From: RUG12395 sp034178705
Lineage (GTDB): Bacteria > Bacillota > Clostridia > Oscillospirales > CAG-272
Assembly (NCBI GenBank): GCA_034178705.1
Contig: JAXFQY010000067.1
Coordinates: forward strand, 1 to 22,191
Direction of reading: 5' to 3'
DNA: 22,191 nt
Below, piece after piece: positions 8,429 through 16,607 of this stretch (position 1 is its first letter; each line of letters begins with the position of its first letter). The notes under the pieces are model-generated. The model was given only the letters and a program-made list of their open reading frames with translations, ran no database searches and had not been told where the DNA came from. The position numbers and the translations under genes were made by a program.

Positions 8429-9409
8429 TTAAAGCACCTTGCTGAGGAAATCACGCAGACGCGGGTTCTGGGGATTGGAGAAAAACTCGGCAGGGGCATT
8501 TTCCTCCCGGATATTCCCTTCATCGACAAACAAAACCCGATCGGAGACCTCCCGTGCAAATCCCATCTCATGCGTTACGATTACCATAGTCATTCCCGAA
8601 TTTGCCAGATCCTTGATCAAATCAAGCACCTCACCGATCATTTCCGGATCCAAAGCAGATGTCGGCTCATCGAACAGCATAACATCCGGATTCATCGCAA
8701 GCGCACGGATAATCGCAATTCTCTGCTTCTGCCCGCCGGAAAGCGTCGAGGGATAAACATCAGCCTTTGCCTCCAGCCCGATTCTCTTCAAAAGCGCCGT
8801 CGCCGTCTCTTCGGCTTTCTTTTTGATTTCGGCCGGTGTTTCCGTGATCGAAATTTTCTTGCCTTTCGGAGCAAAGAGATTATGCAGTTTTTTCTTCCGG
8901 TAAGCGGCAATGCCGATTTTCACCGGGGCCAGCATAATATTCTCCTTCACCGTCTTGTTGTTGAACAAATTGAACTGTTGGAAAACCATCCCCATTTTCT
9001 GACGCGCAATGTTGATATCCAGGTGGTTCTCCCCGTAGATTTTTTTCATCAGGCGGCGATACTCTTTTCCCTCTGCGGAAAAACGCTCGTGCAGGAGATC
9101 CTCTTCCTTGATTTTTTTGACAGCCTCCTCATCCTGCATACCGGAAGCAATCAGTTTTTTGTAAGTATCGGATGCACGGATTACCTCATAATGCAGATAG
9201 GGGTCGACCGGTGTCAGAAGCTTTCCCTCCATCCAAACCTCACCGAAGGTCGGCTGCTCCAGAAGATTCATGCAGCGCAGAAGCGTGCTTTTTCCGGAGC
9301 CGGAAGCGCCGATAATCGAGACGACCTCCCCCTTTTCAATATGAGCGGTCACACCTTTCAGCACCTTCAGCGATCCGAAATTTTTATAAATATTGCAGAT
9401 GTCAAGCAT
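8429..9409 (-). CDS. Polar amino-acid-type ABC importer, ATP-binding protein with large insertions
   Basis: A GlnQ/HisP-like ATPase, but 326 residues against about 240-250 for the family. Walker A is GASGSGKST (34-42), the Q-loop Gln is near 144-145 (VFQQFNLF), the signature LSGGQ (223-227), and Walker B MLFDEPTSALD with the catalytic Glu near 248. The extra length lies between the first beta strands and the Q-loop (about residues 65-132, charged and helical in character) and in a second basic insert at about 168-192 (YRKKKLHNLFAPKGKK). Core motifs are intact, so it should power import. It overlaps the permease gene by 8 bp and is followed closely by the hydrolase gene. Confidence 0.93.
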   Translation of the reverse strand: MLDICNIYKNFGSLKVLKGVTAHIEKGEVVSIIGASGSGKSTLLRCMNLLEQPTFGEVWMEGKLLTPVDPYLHYEVIRASDTYKKLIASGMQDEEAVKKIKEEDLLHERFSAEGKEYRRLMKKIYGENHLDINIARQKMGMVFQQFNLFNNKTVKENIMLAPVKIGIAAYRKKKLHNLFAPKGKKISITETPAEIKKKAEETATALLKRIGLEAKADVYPSTLSGGQKQRIAIIRALAMNPDVMLFDEPTSALDPEMIGEVLDLIKDLANSGMTMVIVTHEMGFAREVSDRVLFVDEGNIREENAPAEFFSNPQNPRLRDFLSKVL

Positions 9410-10094
9410 GGGCCTTCATCCTCCTCTCAAAGAGCTTCATGAGTTTCGACAGGACAAAGTTGAGGATAAAATAAATAATACCGACAACCATCAAAGTCGG
9501 AATCGTGATATGCGTTGCGCCCTTGACAATGAGATAGGAGGTCATCAGCTCTCCGACAAAGAAGGTGGAAGCGAGGGAAGTCTCCTTGATAACGGTAATA
9601 AATTCATTTCCCAAAGCAGGCAGAATGTTCTTGATTGCCTGAGGAAGAACGATGCTCATCATCGTTACCGAGGCATTCAATCCAAGGCAGCGCGCCGCTT
9701 CCGTCTGTCCGCGGTCAACCGCCTCAATCCCCGAGCGGATAATCTCCGAAACGTACGCCGCGCTGTTCAGGGAAAGCGCGACTGCGACACAGAACAGCTC
9801 GGAATTCGGGATTTTCCCGAGCGCGGGGATGATTGTCGGAAGGAGAAAGTAGCCGATATACAGCTGAAGCAAGGCGGGCGTACCGCGCAGCACCTCAACA
9901 ATAGCAGTGATCATCCAGCCAAGGGGTTTGAAGCGGGAAAGCTTCATAATAGCAAAAAGTGAGCCGATCACGGTACCGAAAAGAACGGCAATAGCGGCAA
10001 GCAAAAGAGTATTGGAAACACCTTCGAAAAGGAAAAGGCGCCAGTATTTTGTGAACACCTTGCCCATGTTTTGTAGAAGTTCAATGAAATACAA
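9402..10094 (-). CDS. Polar amino-acid-type ABC importer permease
   Basis: A 230-residue HisM/GlnP-type permease with about five TM segments. The EAA coupling loop is visible as EAARCLGLNASVTMMSIVLPQA, and the GTPALLQLYIGYFLLP signature precedes it. The start is TTG at 10094, chosen because AGGAGA (10101-10106) lies 6 nt before it; no ATG is better placed. The gene sits between the SBP gene (89 bp upstream, separated by a hairpin) and the ATPase gene (8-bp overlap). Only one permease gene is present, so the channel is presumably a homodimer. The ligand class, polar amino acid or a conjugate, follows from the family. Confidence 0.93.
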   Translation of the reverse strand: MYFIELLQNMGKVFTKYWRLFLFEGVSNTLLLAAIAVLFGTVIGSLFAIMKLSRFKPLGWMITAIVEVLRGTPALLQLYIGYFLLPTIIPALGKIPNSELFCVAVALSLNSAAYVSEIIRSGIEAVDRGQTEAARCLGLNASVTMMSIVLPQAIKNILPALGNEFITVIKETSLASTFFVGELMTSYLIVKGATHITIPTLMVVGIIYFILNFVLSKLMKLFERRMKAHA

Positions 10095-10138
10095 TGGTTT
10101 TCTCCTGTCTTATAACGGATGGTAGCCTTTTACGGATA

Positions 10139-10169
10139 TAAGCCGCCGCAGATTCTTTGCGGCGGCTTA
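10139..10169 (-). promoter_or_regulatory. Intercistronic hairpin between SBP and permease genes
   Basis: A perfect 12-bp inverted repeat (TAAGCCGCCGCA, 10139-10150 with 10158-10169) around a 7-nt loop, right after the SBP stop codon in the minus direction. No real T-tract follows, so it is more likely an RNA-stabilising or leaky-termination element than a full terminator. Such elements keep binding-protein mRNA in excess over permease mRNA. Confidence 0.75.
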
Positions 10170-10183
10170 CACTTCCTGTGTTT

Positions 10184-11101
10184 TTACTCAGTGATCTTAT
10201 TGCCGTCTGCGTCGTAGCCAAGCTCATCGATGGTCTTGATTTCGGAAAGAATCTGGCAGGCCTCGTACCACTGATCATAGATTCCGGCGTTCAGAGCTTT
10301 TGCCAGCGCCGCGTTGACCTTCTCGCAGAGTTCGGTATCCTTTTTGTTCATAAGGATAACATTGTTCTTATACTTATCCTCAATCTCAAACTGGAAACCG
10401 GAAGCACCGATCGCATCAGGATTTTTCGCAATAAAAGCATCCCCGTTTCCGACAGCAACAGCAAGGGCATCGATTTTTCCGGTCTTGAGCGCCTCGACAG
10501 CATCATCAAGATTCTGATAGAGCTGCATATTATCGGCTCCGAAATTCTCCTTCACAAGAAGCTCCTGAAGCGAGCCGCCCTGTGCACCGATCTTCATGCC
10601 GGCAAAGCTCTCTTTGGTGGTCAGCTTTCCTTCATTTGCCTTCGTCGTAATGATAATCTGCTCGGTCTCATTATCGCCCGCAACATACCAGTCGGAAATC
10701 AGGAAGTTCTCCGCACGGTCAGCGGTCCAGGAGAATCCGGAAATTGCGAGGTCGACCGACTCAACCTCAAGAGCAGCCGTGCAGGCGTCAAAGGCCATCG
10801 GTTTGATCACCAGTTTCATGTTAAGCTCTTTTGCAAGATAGTTTGCAAGAATAATGTCGAAGCCAACATACTTGTCGTCACCGGTCTTGGAAGCATCGAC
10901 AAATTCCATCGGAGCAAAGTCGGGAGAAGTAGCAATAACGAGTTCGGGAAGTCCGGCATTATCGAACTTATAGGGTTCAATGCACTTGTTGTATGCTGCA
11001 TACAGATCATCGCCGGAATTCTCCTGTCCGCAGGAAGCAAAGAGCGCCGCACCCGAAAGCAGCATCAGGCAGGCAAGAATAACAGAGAGTAGCTTTTTCA
11101 T
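10184..11101 (-). CDS. Extracellular solute-binding lipoprotein of the amino-acid ABC importer (SBP family 3)
   Basis: 305 residues. The signal sequence MKKLLSVILACLMLLSGAAL runs into FASCG, a relaxed lipobox with Cys24 as the lipidated residue. After a short linker comes the family-3 binding fold: LVIATSPDFAPMEF, then YVGFDIILANYLAKELN, then VDLAISGFSWTADRAENFLISDWY, then IGAQGGSLQELL. This captures a polar amino acid or related compound outside the membrane and hands it to the downstream permease. AGAGGA precedes the ATG. A consensus promoter lies about 50 bp upstream and an intercistronic hairpin follows, so this should be the most abundant product of the operon. Ligand identity is not readable. 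Confidence 0.93.
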   Translation of the reverse strand: MKKLLSVILACLMLLSGAALFASCGQENSGDDLYAAYNKCIEPYKFDNAGLPELVIATSPDFAPMEFVDASKTGDDKYVGFDIILANYLAKELNMKLVIKPMAFDACTAALEVESVDLAISGFSWTADRAENFLISDWYVAGDNETEQIIITTKANEGKLTTKESFAGMKIGAQGGSLQELLVKENFGADNMQLYQNLDDAVEALKTGKIDALAVAVGNGDAFIAKNPDAIGASGFQFEIEDKYKNNVILMNKKDTELCEKVNAALAKALNAGIYDQWYEACQILSEIKTIDELGYDADGNKITE

Positions 11102-11153
11102 GATAATCCTCTTTCATACCGGAACAACCGGCGTTTTTTCTTTTGATGGCATC

Positions 11154-11182
11154 ATTATACTCTTTGCCGTTGCGTTTGTCAA
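11154..11182 (-). promoter_or_regulatory. Consensus promoter of the SBP-permease-ATPase-hydrolase operon
   Basis: Minus strand: -35 TTGACA (11177-11182), exactly 17 nt, -10 TATAAT (11154-11159). Both boxes are perfect consensus, so the operon should be strongly expressed unless repressed. Confidence 0.88.
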
Positions 11183-11483
11183 CAGTTATTTGAATATTTA
11201 TTCATTATCGTCGGTTTTTATTTATTTGACAATATACGGGCGATTTTTTTGTGCATCCTGTATATTTTTTCTGACACGGTCTGCCTATATCTCTTATTTT
11301 CTCTTCTCTTCTTCCCAAACAGCGATCTCCGTTCCTGCGTTTTCCTTTGCATGATTCTCCTGCGCATGCATGCTTTAATGCATATTTATTCGCGCGTGCA
11401 GATTGCCCTCAAATAGCATATCGGAACGTGCCGCGGCATATCGTGTAACAAAGAAAAAGTAAAAAGGAAAGGATATCAAAGAC
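11183..11483. other. Non-coding divergent intergenic region
   Basis: About 300 bp upstream of both the importer operon and the S1-domain gene. It is T-rich on the plus strand and holds no convincing coding sequence. The hexamer ATGCAT occurs twice, 6 nt apart (11366-11371, 11378-11383), forming a small dyad. A purine-rich AAGGAAAGGA stretch before the ATG at 11484 serves as RBS. I see no consensus plus-strand promoter. Confidence 0.5.
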
Positions 11484-12443
11484 ATGAATCAGAACCACGG
11501 AAACCGCTATTTGCCCGAAGGGTCTCTGCTGACAACACCGGAGAACCGTCTTGCGCTCTCCGGTGTCGATGCCATTCGGTCTGCTATGGCAGAGGGAAGA
11601 ATTCTGGAAGCTCCGGCAATCCGCGCTACAGCGGATTTTGATCTTCAGGTTGACCTTGGACCGCATGCACAGGGCGTGATTCCGCGGGAGGAAAGCGTTT
11701 TTCTCTATCCCGGTGAACACTTCAAGGAGATCGCCGTAATCGGCAAAGTCGGGAAAGCGGTCTGTTTTCGCATAATCGGTGAGGAAAAGGGAGAAAACGG
11801 AATTCCGCGTTTTCTGCTTTCCCGCCGCGCTGCCCAGCTTGAAGCCAAGCTTGAATATCTTGACTGCCTGGAACCGGGAGATATCATCGACTGCCGCGTC
11901 ACCCATTCCGAGCGGTACGGAGCCTTCTGCGACGTAGCATGCGGAAACTTTGCGCTGCTTCCAATCGACTGCATCTCCGTTTCCCGTCTTCCCCATCCTT
12001 CGGAGCGCTTTCATCCCGGAGATGTACTGCGTGTCGCTGTAAAAAACAGAGACAGCACCGGAAGACTGTTTATTACACGAAGAGAGTTGTGCGGCACCTG
12101 GGCAGAGAATGCAGCCCTTTTCTCTCCCGGACAAACGGTTACCGGTATTGTCCGCAGCATCGAAGATTATGGCGTGTTCATTGAGCTTACCCCCAATCTT
12201 GCAGGGCTTGCGGAGCCCTGCGAGGATCTGACAGTCGGACAAACGGCGTCAGTCTACATTAAAAGCATGATTCCGGAAAAAGCGAAGGTCAAGCTTGTGA
12301 TTGTCGATAAACATCCCGGGCTGAGCTGCACCTGTCCTGTTCCTCCCTTTCCGATAGAACAGCTAACCCATATTGAGGAATGGCATTACAGCCCCGCCGG
12401 ATGCCGGAAACAGGTTGATACCATTTTCTCTGCTTTCCGATGA
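11484..12443 (+). CDS. S1-domain RNA-binding protein (ribosomal protein S1-like)
   Basis: 319 residues built of S1/OB-fold repeats. There is a degenerate first unit (about 33-115, GVIPREESVF), a second (about 130-200, GDIIDCRVTHSERYGAFCDV) and the best-conserved third (about 220-285, GQTVTGIVRSIEDYGVFIEL then GLAEP). The repeats bind single-stranded RNA. The protein is shorter than E. coli S1 (six domains) and similar to the short S1-like proteins common in Clostridia. The last 35 residues contain three Cys (LSCTCP and AGCR) and no recognised domain. It is followed by its own promoter-separated neighbour, so it is probably monocistronic. Its role, translation or RNA turnover, is inferred. Confidence 0.86.
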   Translation: MNQNHGNRYLPEGSLLTTPENRLALSGVDAIRSAMAEGRILEAPAIRATADFDLQVDLGPHAQGVIPREESVFLYPGEHFKEIAVIGKVGKAVCFRIIGEEKGENGIPRFLLSRRAAQLEAKLEYLDCLEPGDIIDCRVTHSERYGAFCDVACGNFALLPIDCISVSRLPHPSERFHPGDVLRVAVKNRDSTGRLFITRRELCGTWAENAALFSPGQTVTGIVRSIEDYGVFIELTPNLAGLAEPCEDLTVGQTASVYIKSMIPEKAKVKLVIVDKHPGLSCTCPVPPFPIEQLTHIEEWHYSPAGCRKQVDTIFSAFR

Positions 12444-12450
12444 TTTTTTC

Positions 12451-12479
12451 TTTACATTTACCGGAAAACAGTGTATACT
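12451..12479 (+). promoter_or_regulatory. Promoter of the cytidylate-kinase-like gene
   Basis: -35 TTTACA (12451-12456), 17-nt spacer, -10 TATACT (12474-12479), followed by AAAGGAGGG and ATG 12503. It starts only 8 bp after the S1-domain gene's stop. Confidence 0.78.
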
Positions 12480-12502
12480 GATTATAAAAGGAGGGATGTT
12501 AA

Positions 12503-13123
12503 ATGCCAAACAGCATCTGTTTCGGTCGTCAGTACGGCAGCGGCGGCAGAGAAATTGCCGCACTGGTTGCCAAAGAACTGGACTACCATTATTATGATAA
12601 GGAATTGATCACACTTTCCGCTGACCACAGCAATATCAGCCGGGAAACGGCAGAAACATTAGATGAAAAACCGACATCCAGCCTGCTTTACTCGATCGCC
12701 ACGAACCAATCCGCCTTTACCGGAAACGGTGCAATCGGTTATCACATTCCGGCGAATGATCGGCTCTACATTGCGCAGTCTGAAGTCATCACCGGAATTG
12801 CCCAAACCGAAAACGCGGTCTTCGTCGGGCGCTGCTCCGACTATTTTCTCCGCGACAAGGATCATGTGCTGAGTGTGTTCATTTACGGAGATAATGAGCA
12901 CCGCATTTCCCGCGTTATGCAGCGCAACGGATGCGATGAAAGAAAAGCCGCCGAGCTGATGAAGAAAACCGACAGACGGCGCGCCTCTTATTACAATTTT
13001 TACACCGGTCGTAAATGGGGAGACATGCAGAATTACGATCTCTGCGTGAATTCCTCCATGCTCGGTATTGAAGAAAGTGCGCGCTTGATTGCCAACGTAG
13101 CACGCTCATACTTTGCTATGTAA
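12503..13123 (+). CDS. Cytidylate-kinase-like family protein
   Basis: 206 residues. It opens with a nucleotide-kinase-like P-loop variant, ICFGRQYGSGGREIAALVAK, typical of the cytidylate-kinase-like family and distinct from true Cmk (GxxGxGKS). Further family features are YYDKELITLSA, an AVFVGRCSDYFL segment (in place of the usual GRCADY motif) and an Arg-rich LID-like stretch (MKKTDRRRASYYNFYTGRKWGD). These proteins are widespread in Clostridia and of uncertain substrate; a nucleotide monophosphate is the default guess. GGAGG (12490-12494) sets the ATG. It has its own promoter and a terminator, so it is a single-gene unit. Confidence 0.85.
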   Translation: MPNSICFGRQYGSGGREIAALVAKELDYHYYDKELITLSADHSNISRETAETLDEKPTSSLLYSIATNQSAFTGNGAIGYHIPANDRLYIAQSEVITGIAQTENAVFVGRCSDYFLRDKDHVLSVFIYGDNEHRISRVMQRNGCDERKAAELMKKTDRRRASYYNFYTGRKWGDMQNYDLCVNSSMLGIEESARLIANVARSYFAM

Positions 13124-13134
13124 ATCCCTTTTGG

Positions 13135-13175
13135 TCCGAAATCCCACCGATATCCGGCGGGATTTCGGATTTTTT
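13135..13175 (+). terminator. Intrinsic terminator after the cytidylate-kinase-like gene
   Basis: An 11-bp perfect stem (TCCGAAATCCC 13135-13145 with GGGATTTCGGA 13159-13169), partly extendable into the loop, followed directly by T6 (13170-13175). Confidence 0.92.
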
Positions 13176-13184
13176 ATCTTTCTC

Positions 13185-13213
13185 TTGACAACGCAGACAA
13201 AGTCGCCTATAAT
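13185..13213 (+). promoter_or_regulatory. Promoter of the GntR-ABC operon
   Basis: -35 TTGACA (13185-13190), 17 nt, -10 TATAAT (13208-13213): perfect consensus. An inverted repeat starts on its last base (13213-13222). Confidence 0.88.
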
Positions 13214-13222
13214 ACAATTGTA
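13213..13222. promoter_or_regulatory. Candidate operator of the GntR regulator
   Basis: A perfect 10-bp palindrome TACAATTGTA directly downstream of the -10, where the transcript would start. A repressor bound here would block initiation. The site is short, so chance is possible. Confidence 0.45.
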
Positions 13223-13275
13223 CTATTACAAACAGAACAGTTGATACACAAAGCAGGATTCAAAAGGAGACATGC

Positions 13276-13653
13276 ATGAGCAAAATCACAATCGATGTGA
13301 AATCCCGCAAGCCGATTTTCGAGCAGCTGCGCGATAATATCCGGACGCTCGCGCTGTCAGGTGTACTGTCACCGGATGAACAGCTGCCGAGCATACGGTC
13401 CCTCGCCTGTGAGCTGGCAATTAACCCGAATACAATTCAAAAGGCTTACGCGGTGCTTGAACGGGATGGTATCATTTACTCCCTGCCGGCACGCGGTAGC
13501 TTCGTTTCCGCTGATCTCGGCGACATAAGGACCGCAGAGCGGGAAGCACTGCTCTCGGTGATTGCCGCAAAACTGCACAGCGCTGCTACCATGGGAGTGA
13601 AGCGTTCCGAAATCGAGCAAATCCTTGACAAAGAATGGAGGGAAAACTCTTGA
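13276..13653 (+). CDS. GntR-family regulator, YtrA type
   Basis: 125 residues, the short form of GntR proteins: a winged HTH (about 8-75) with FEQLRDNIRTLALSGVLSPDEQLPSIRSLA and NPNTIQKAYAVLERDGIIYSLPARGSF, then only a two-helix tail and no effector-binding domain. YtrA-type regulators usually repress their own operon with a downstream ABC transporter, and that arrangement is present here. The ABC ATPase starts inside its stop codon. A palindrome at the promoter (13213-13222) is the likely target. GGAG precedes the ATG. Confidence 0.92.
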   Translation: MSKITIDVKSRKPIFEQLRDNIRTLALSGVLSPDEQLPSIRSLACELAINPNTIQKAYAVLERDGIIYSLPARGSFVSADLGDIRTAEREALLSVIAAKLHSAATMGVKRSEIEQILDKEWRENS

Positions 13654-14549
13654 TTGAAGTAAAAAACATAACAAAGAGCTTCGACGGTCTGACGGCTTTG
13701 AAAGATGTTTCCGTCACAATCGGCAGCGGGTCCATTTTCGGTCTGGTCGGCTCCAACGGATCCGGAAAATCCACACTTCTCCGACTGATAGCGAACATTT
13801 TTACCCCCGACCGTGGCAACATCCTTTTGGACAGCGTCGATGTCCGTGACAACCCTAAAGCCAAAGCCCGTCTTTTCTATCTTTCGGATGATCCTTTCTT
13901 TTTTTCGCATTCCAATGTCCGTGAAAACGCCGCTTACCTCTCCGCTGTCTATCCTCGTTTTGACCGCAAACGAACCGAGGAACTGTGCGGTGTCTTCGGT
14001 CTCTCCTCCACCCGGAAGATCACAACCTTTTCGAAAGGAATGCAGAAACAGGCAGCCGTCATCCTTGCTCTTTCCGCACATCCGGACGTTCTCCTCTGCG
14101 ACGAAACCTTTGACGGACTCGATCCCGTCATGCGGCAGCTTGTCAAGAAGCTGGTCGCCGCCGAGGTTGTTGAGCGTGGGATGACCGCTGTTATAGCCTC
14201 CCATAATCTGCGGGAGCTTGAGGATATCTGCGACCATCTGGCGCTTCTCCATCAGACCGGTTTGCTTTTTGAAAGCGAAATCGATACACTGAAGGAAAAT
14301 GTTCATACGGTTCAGGCTGCGTTCAGTGAGCTTCCCGAACAGCTTTCCTGCGAAGGACTGAAGTTCATCAATGTACAGACACGCGGCAGTCTGCTCAGCG
14401 CCGTAGTGCGCGGAGAGGAAGCTGCCGTTCGCCGTTATCTTGACTCGCTTCATCCGATCTACTGTGAACTCATCCCCCTCACCCTTGAAGAAATCTTTTT
14501 GACGGAAATGGAGGAACGCGGATATGACGCAAAACACCTTATCGGTTAA
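13650..14549 (+). CDS. ABC transporter ATP-binding protein, YtrB-like
   Basis: 299 residues from TTG 13650. I prefer that start to the ATG at 13635 because GGAGGG (13637-13642) lies 7 nt before it and TTGA overlaps the GntR stop; from the ATG it would be 304 residues. Walker A is GSNGSGKST, signature FSKGMQKQ, Walker B VLLCDETFDGLDP, H-loop ASHNLREL. The variant FSKGM signature is typical of ABC-2 export/sensing ATPases. A divergent C-terminal 80 residues follow. It pairs with the membrane protein whose gene overlaps its 3' end by 26 bp. The substrate is unknown; YtrA/YtrB systems in Bacillus respond to cell-wall-active agents. Confidence 0.9.
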   Translation: MIEVKNITKSFDGLTALKDVSVTIGSGSIFGLVGSNGSGKSTLLRLIANIFTPDRGNILLDSVDVRDNPKAKARLFYLSDDPFFFSHSNVRENAAYLSAVYPRFDRKRTEELCGVFGLSSTRKITTFSKGMQKQAAVILALSAHPDVLLCDETFDGLDPVMRQLVKKLVAAEVVERGMTAVIASHNLRELEDICDHLALLHQTGLLFESEIDTLKENVHTVQAAFSELPEQLSCEGLKFINVQTRGSLLSAVVRGEEAAVRRYLDSLHPIYCELIPLTLEEIFLTEMEERGYDAKHLIG

Positions 14550-16563
14550 CAGAAAACACGGTTCTGCTTGCCACAACACCTTTCTGTGGCGGGAGTTGCT
14601 ATCCGGGCGGATTCCGCTTCTTCTCTGGACGGTTATTCTCTTTATGGTTCTTCCCGTCTTCTCCCTGCAGCTCTCTTCCAATCTCAACACCGACTTTGTT
14701 CCTTCCGACAGCCGCATTCTCCAATCAATTGCAAGTACGCTCAGCTGCGCGATGTTTTTCATGATCGGTGCAGGTGTAGTCTCCGGAATCCTCGTGTTCA
14801 GTATTTTTCATAACAAGCGCAGCGCTTATTTCTACCTATCCCTTCCGCTCCGGCGTAACCATCTCTTTCTCACGCGGCTCCTCTCCTGTTCACTGCCGCC
14901 GGTTGCCGCTTATCTGCTGAATCTGCTCGTCTCTCTCATTATTTTTTCCGCGAATCCTTTGATTCCCTTTGCAGGGATACTCCCGGTCTTTCTGAAACTT
15001 TGCGGACAAACCCTGCTGCTTTTTGTCTGGAGCTTCTCGGGTACGGTACTTGCCGCTTCCTTCACTTCACGCGGCTTTGCTGCCGCTATGCTCTCCGCGT
15101 GGGTTTTCGGGGCAATTCCCGCATACTATCTCTCTATGCGATCGGTGTTTATGATTTCCGCACCGGATGCTTTTTTCCGTGTTTTCAACAACACCCTGAT
15201 CTATGGATATCTTTCCCCACTCGGCAGGGCTGTTCTTCTTTCTCTCGAAACCGGAGGCAGTCTTTCCTATTCTCTTTACGGAAGCGGAGGAGAGGCAGCC
15301 AGTTTCTACCCCTCCCTTGCTCCTTGGGAAATTCCGGTCATCCTGCTGGTTTCGCTTGTCATGCTTTTCACTGCCATGCTGGTAACACGCCGCCGACCGG
15401 CAGAAAACGCAGGAGAAAGTGCTGCTTTTCCCCGTTTCGGTGAGTTTCTGAAGTTTACCGCACTGATACCGGGCGGGATCCTTTTCGGATTGTTTTTCTA
15501 TCTGCTTTTCGATCGACTGACCGCTCTTTTCCTCGGCACCATCTGGGGCATCTTCGTTGTTTTTCTGATTCTCAATCTTTTGATCTATCGTTCCGGGAAA
15601 AAACTTTTTGTCAATGTAAAGTTTGCAATTCTCGTCACCGCTCTCACTCTTGTCCTTCTTTTTGCTCTTCTGGCGCTCGGATACTCTGCCGAGAACCGGA
15701 TTTTTGACAAGCAAAGCACAGCGCAGATCTATCTTTCCGTCGGAAAGATAGAAAATCTCCGGGTTGACCCGAAAGAAAGCGGAGAGCTTCTCGGGATTCT
15801 GAATCGGCTGGATACGACGGCAGAAACAACAGAAAATAAGGGTACACAAGAGGAAAGAAGCATCAGCGCCCGAATCACCCTTGTCCCGAAGTTCGGTATC
15901 AGCCTTCAAAAACGCTATGTTTTTGTCGGTGAGGAAGATATCGGGATTCTCAATCAGGCAATCTCCGGAGCGGAAAACGGAGAAGGTCTGCTCGGAAGAA
16001 TTCTCCCGAAAAGCGAGGCTGCGCTTCGGAGATATAATCTGCAGCTTCTCGGCTACGACGGAAACCTGGAGGAAATTCCGGACTCCGATATCCAATATGC
16101 ACAGATAGCGGAAATTGCAAAAAGACGCACAGAAGAATTCAAAGCGGGAGAATCCGGCGGCTTTGCGGTCGGAACGCTTGCATACAGTGTTTCTTCGAAG
16201 AACAGCTTCTCTCTGTTCGATTCCTCCTCCGCCAATTATTACATCGAGCTGCCTCTCTATCCCGAAGATCTGGCTCTCTTTGGAAAAGAATTTGATTTTG
16301 ACACATTCTGTGAACGATTGTACAGTGTCGAGGTTCGCCCATGTGATAAGTACGACAACGCAGAAAGCATAACCACAAAGGATCGCCAGCAGATCAGGAA
16401 ACTTTTGGAGGCCTCGACCGGAGTATGTACAGACTCTTTATTGAATCCCGGAACAACCTGTGAGTTGTGGTTTTTTGTCGGAACAGCAAACGCCTCCGGA
16501 GCGGAAGACATTTATCCGCTTTTATTTACCACGCTCCGCCCCGGGGAAAAACTGTTTGACTGA
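14524..16563 (+). CDS. ABC-2-type permease with large C-terminal extracytoplasmic domain
   Basis: 679 residues. The N-terminal 390 residues hold about eight or nine hydrophobic segments (around 32-50, 75-98, 125-150, 155-183, 187-205, 270-288, 313-330, 335-355 and 365-388). The last about 290 residues are soluble, follow the final TM segment, and are probably outside the membrane. GGAGG (14510-14514) lies 9 nt before the ATG, and the start overlaps the ATPase gene by 26 bp, which ties the two together. This is the membrane partner of the YtrB-like ATPase. The soluble domain (DPKESGELLGILNRLD onward) matches nothing I can name. Export or sensing of a cell-envelope compound is inferred from the operon type. 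Confidence 0.83.
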   Translation: MTQNTLSVNRKHGSACHNTFLWRELLSGRIPLLLWTVILFMVLPVFSLQLSSNLNTDFVPSDSRILQSIASTLSCAMFFMIGAGVVSGILVFSIFHNKRSAYFYLSLPLRRNHLFLTRLLSCSLPPVAAYLLNLLVSLIIFSANPLIPFAGILPVFLKLCGQTLLLFVWSFSGTVLAASFTSRGFAAAMLSAWVFGAIPAYYLSMRSVFMISAPDAFFRVFNNTLIYGYLSPLGRAVLLSLETGGSLSYSLYGSGGEAASFYPSLAPWEIPVILLVSLVMLFTAMLVTRRRPAENAGESAAFPRFGEFLKFTALIPGGILFGLFFYLLFDRLTALFLGTIWGIFVVFLILNLLIYRSGKKLFVNVKFAILVTALTLVLLFALLALGYSAENRIFDKQSTAQIYLSVGKIENLRVDPKESGELLGILNRLDTTAETTENKGTQEERSISARITLVPKFGISLQKRYVFVGEEDIGILNQAISGAENGEGLLGRILPKSEAALRRYNLQLLGYDGNLEEIPDSDIQYAQIAEIAKRRTEEFKAGESGGFAVGTLAYSVSSKNSFSLFDSSSANYYIELPLYPEDLALFGKEFDFDTFCERLYSVEVRPCDKYDNAESITTKDRQQIRKLLEASTGVCTDSLLNPGTTCELWFFVGTANASGAEDIYPLLFTTLRPGEKLFD

Positions 16564-16564
16564 A

Positions 16565-16599
16565 AAAACGCTGTCCGGCTTCTTGCCGGACAGCGTTTT
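16565..16599. terminator. Bidirectional hairpin terminator
   Basis: A perfect 15-bp stem (16565-16579 with 16585-16599, core CGCTGTCCGGC) around the loop TTCTT. A's on the left and T's on the right serve both the permease gene (+) and the convergent rsmA (-). Confidence 0.93.
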
Positions 16600-16607
16600 A
16601 AGCATTC

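Noticed and set aside
8087..9442. Plus-strand open frame of 451 codons opposite the hydrolase and ATPase genes
   Set aside because: It spans the junction of two well-supported minus-strand genes and shows no motif of its own.
11121..11141. CCGG...CCGG followed by T6 resembling a terminator upstream of the SBP gene
   Set aside because: The stem is only 4 bp (CCGG is self-complementary), and it lies in the 5' leader of the SBP gene on the other strand; no plus-strand gene ends there.
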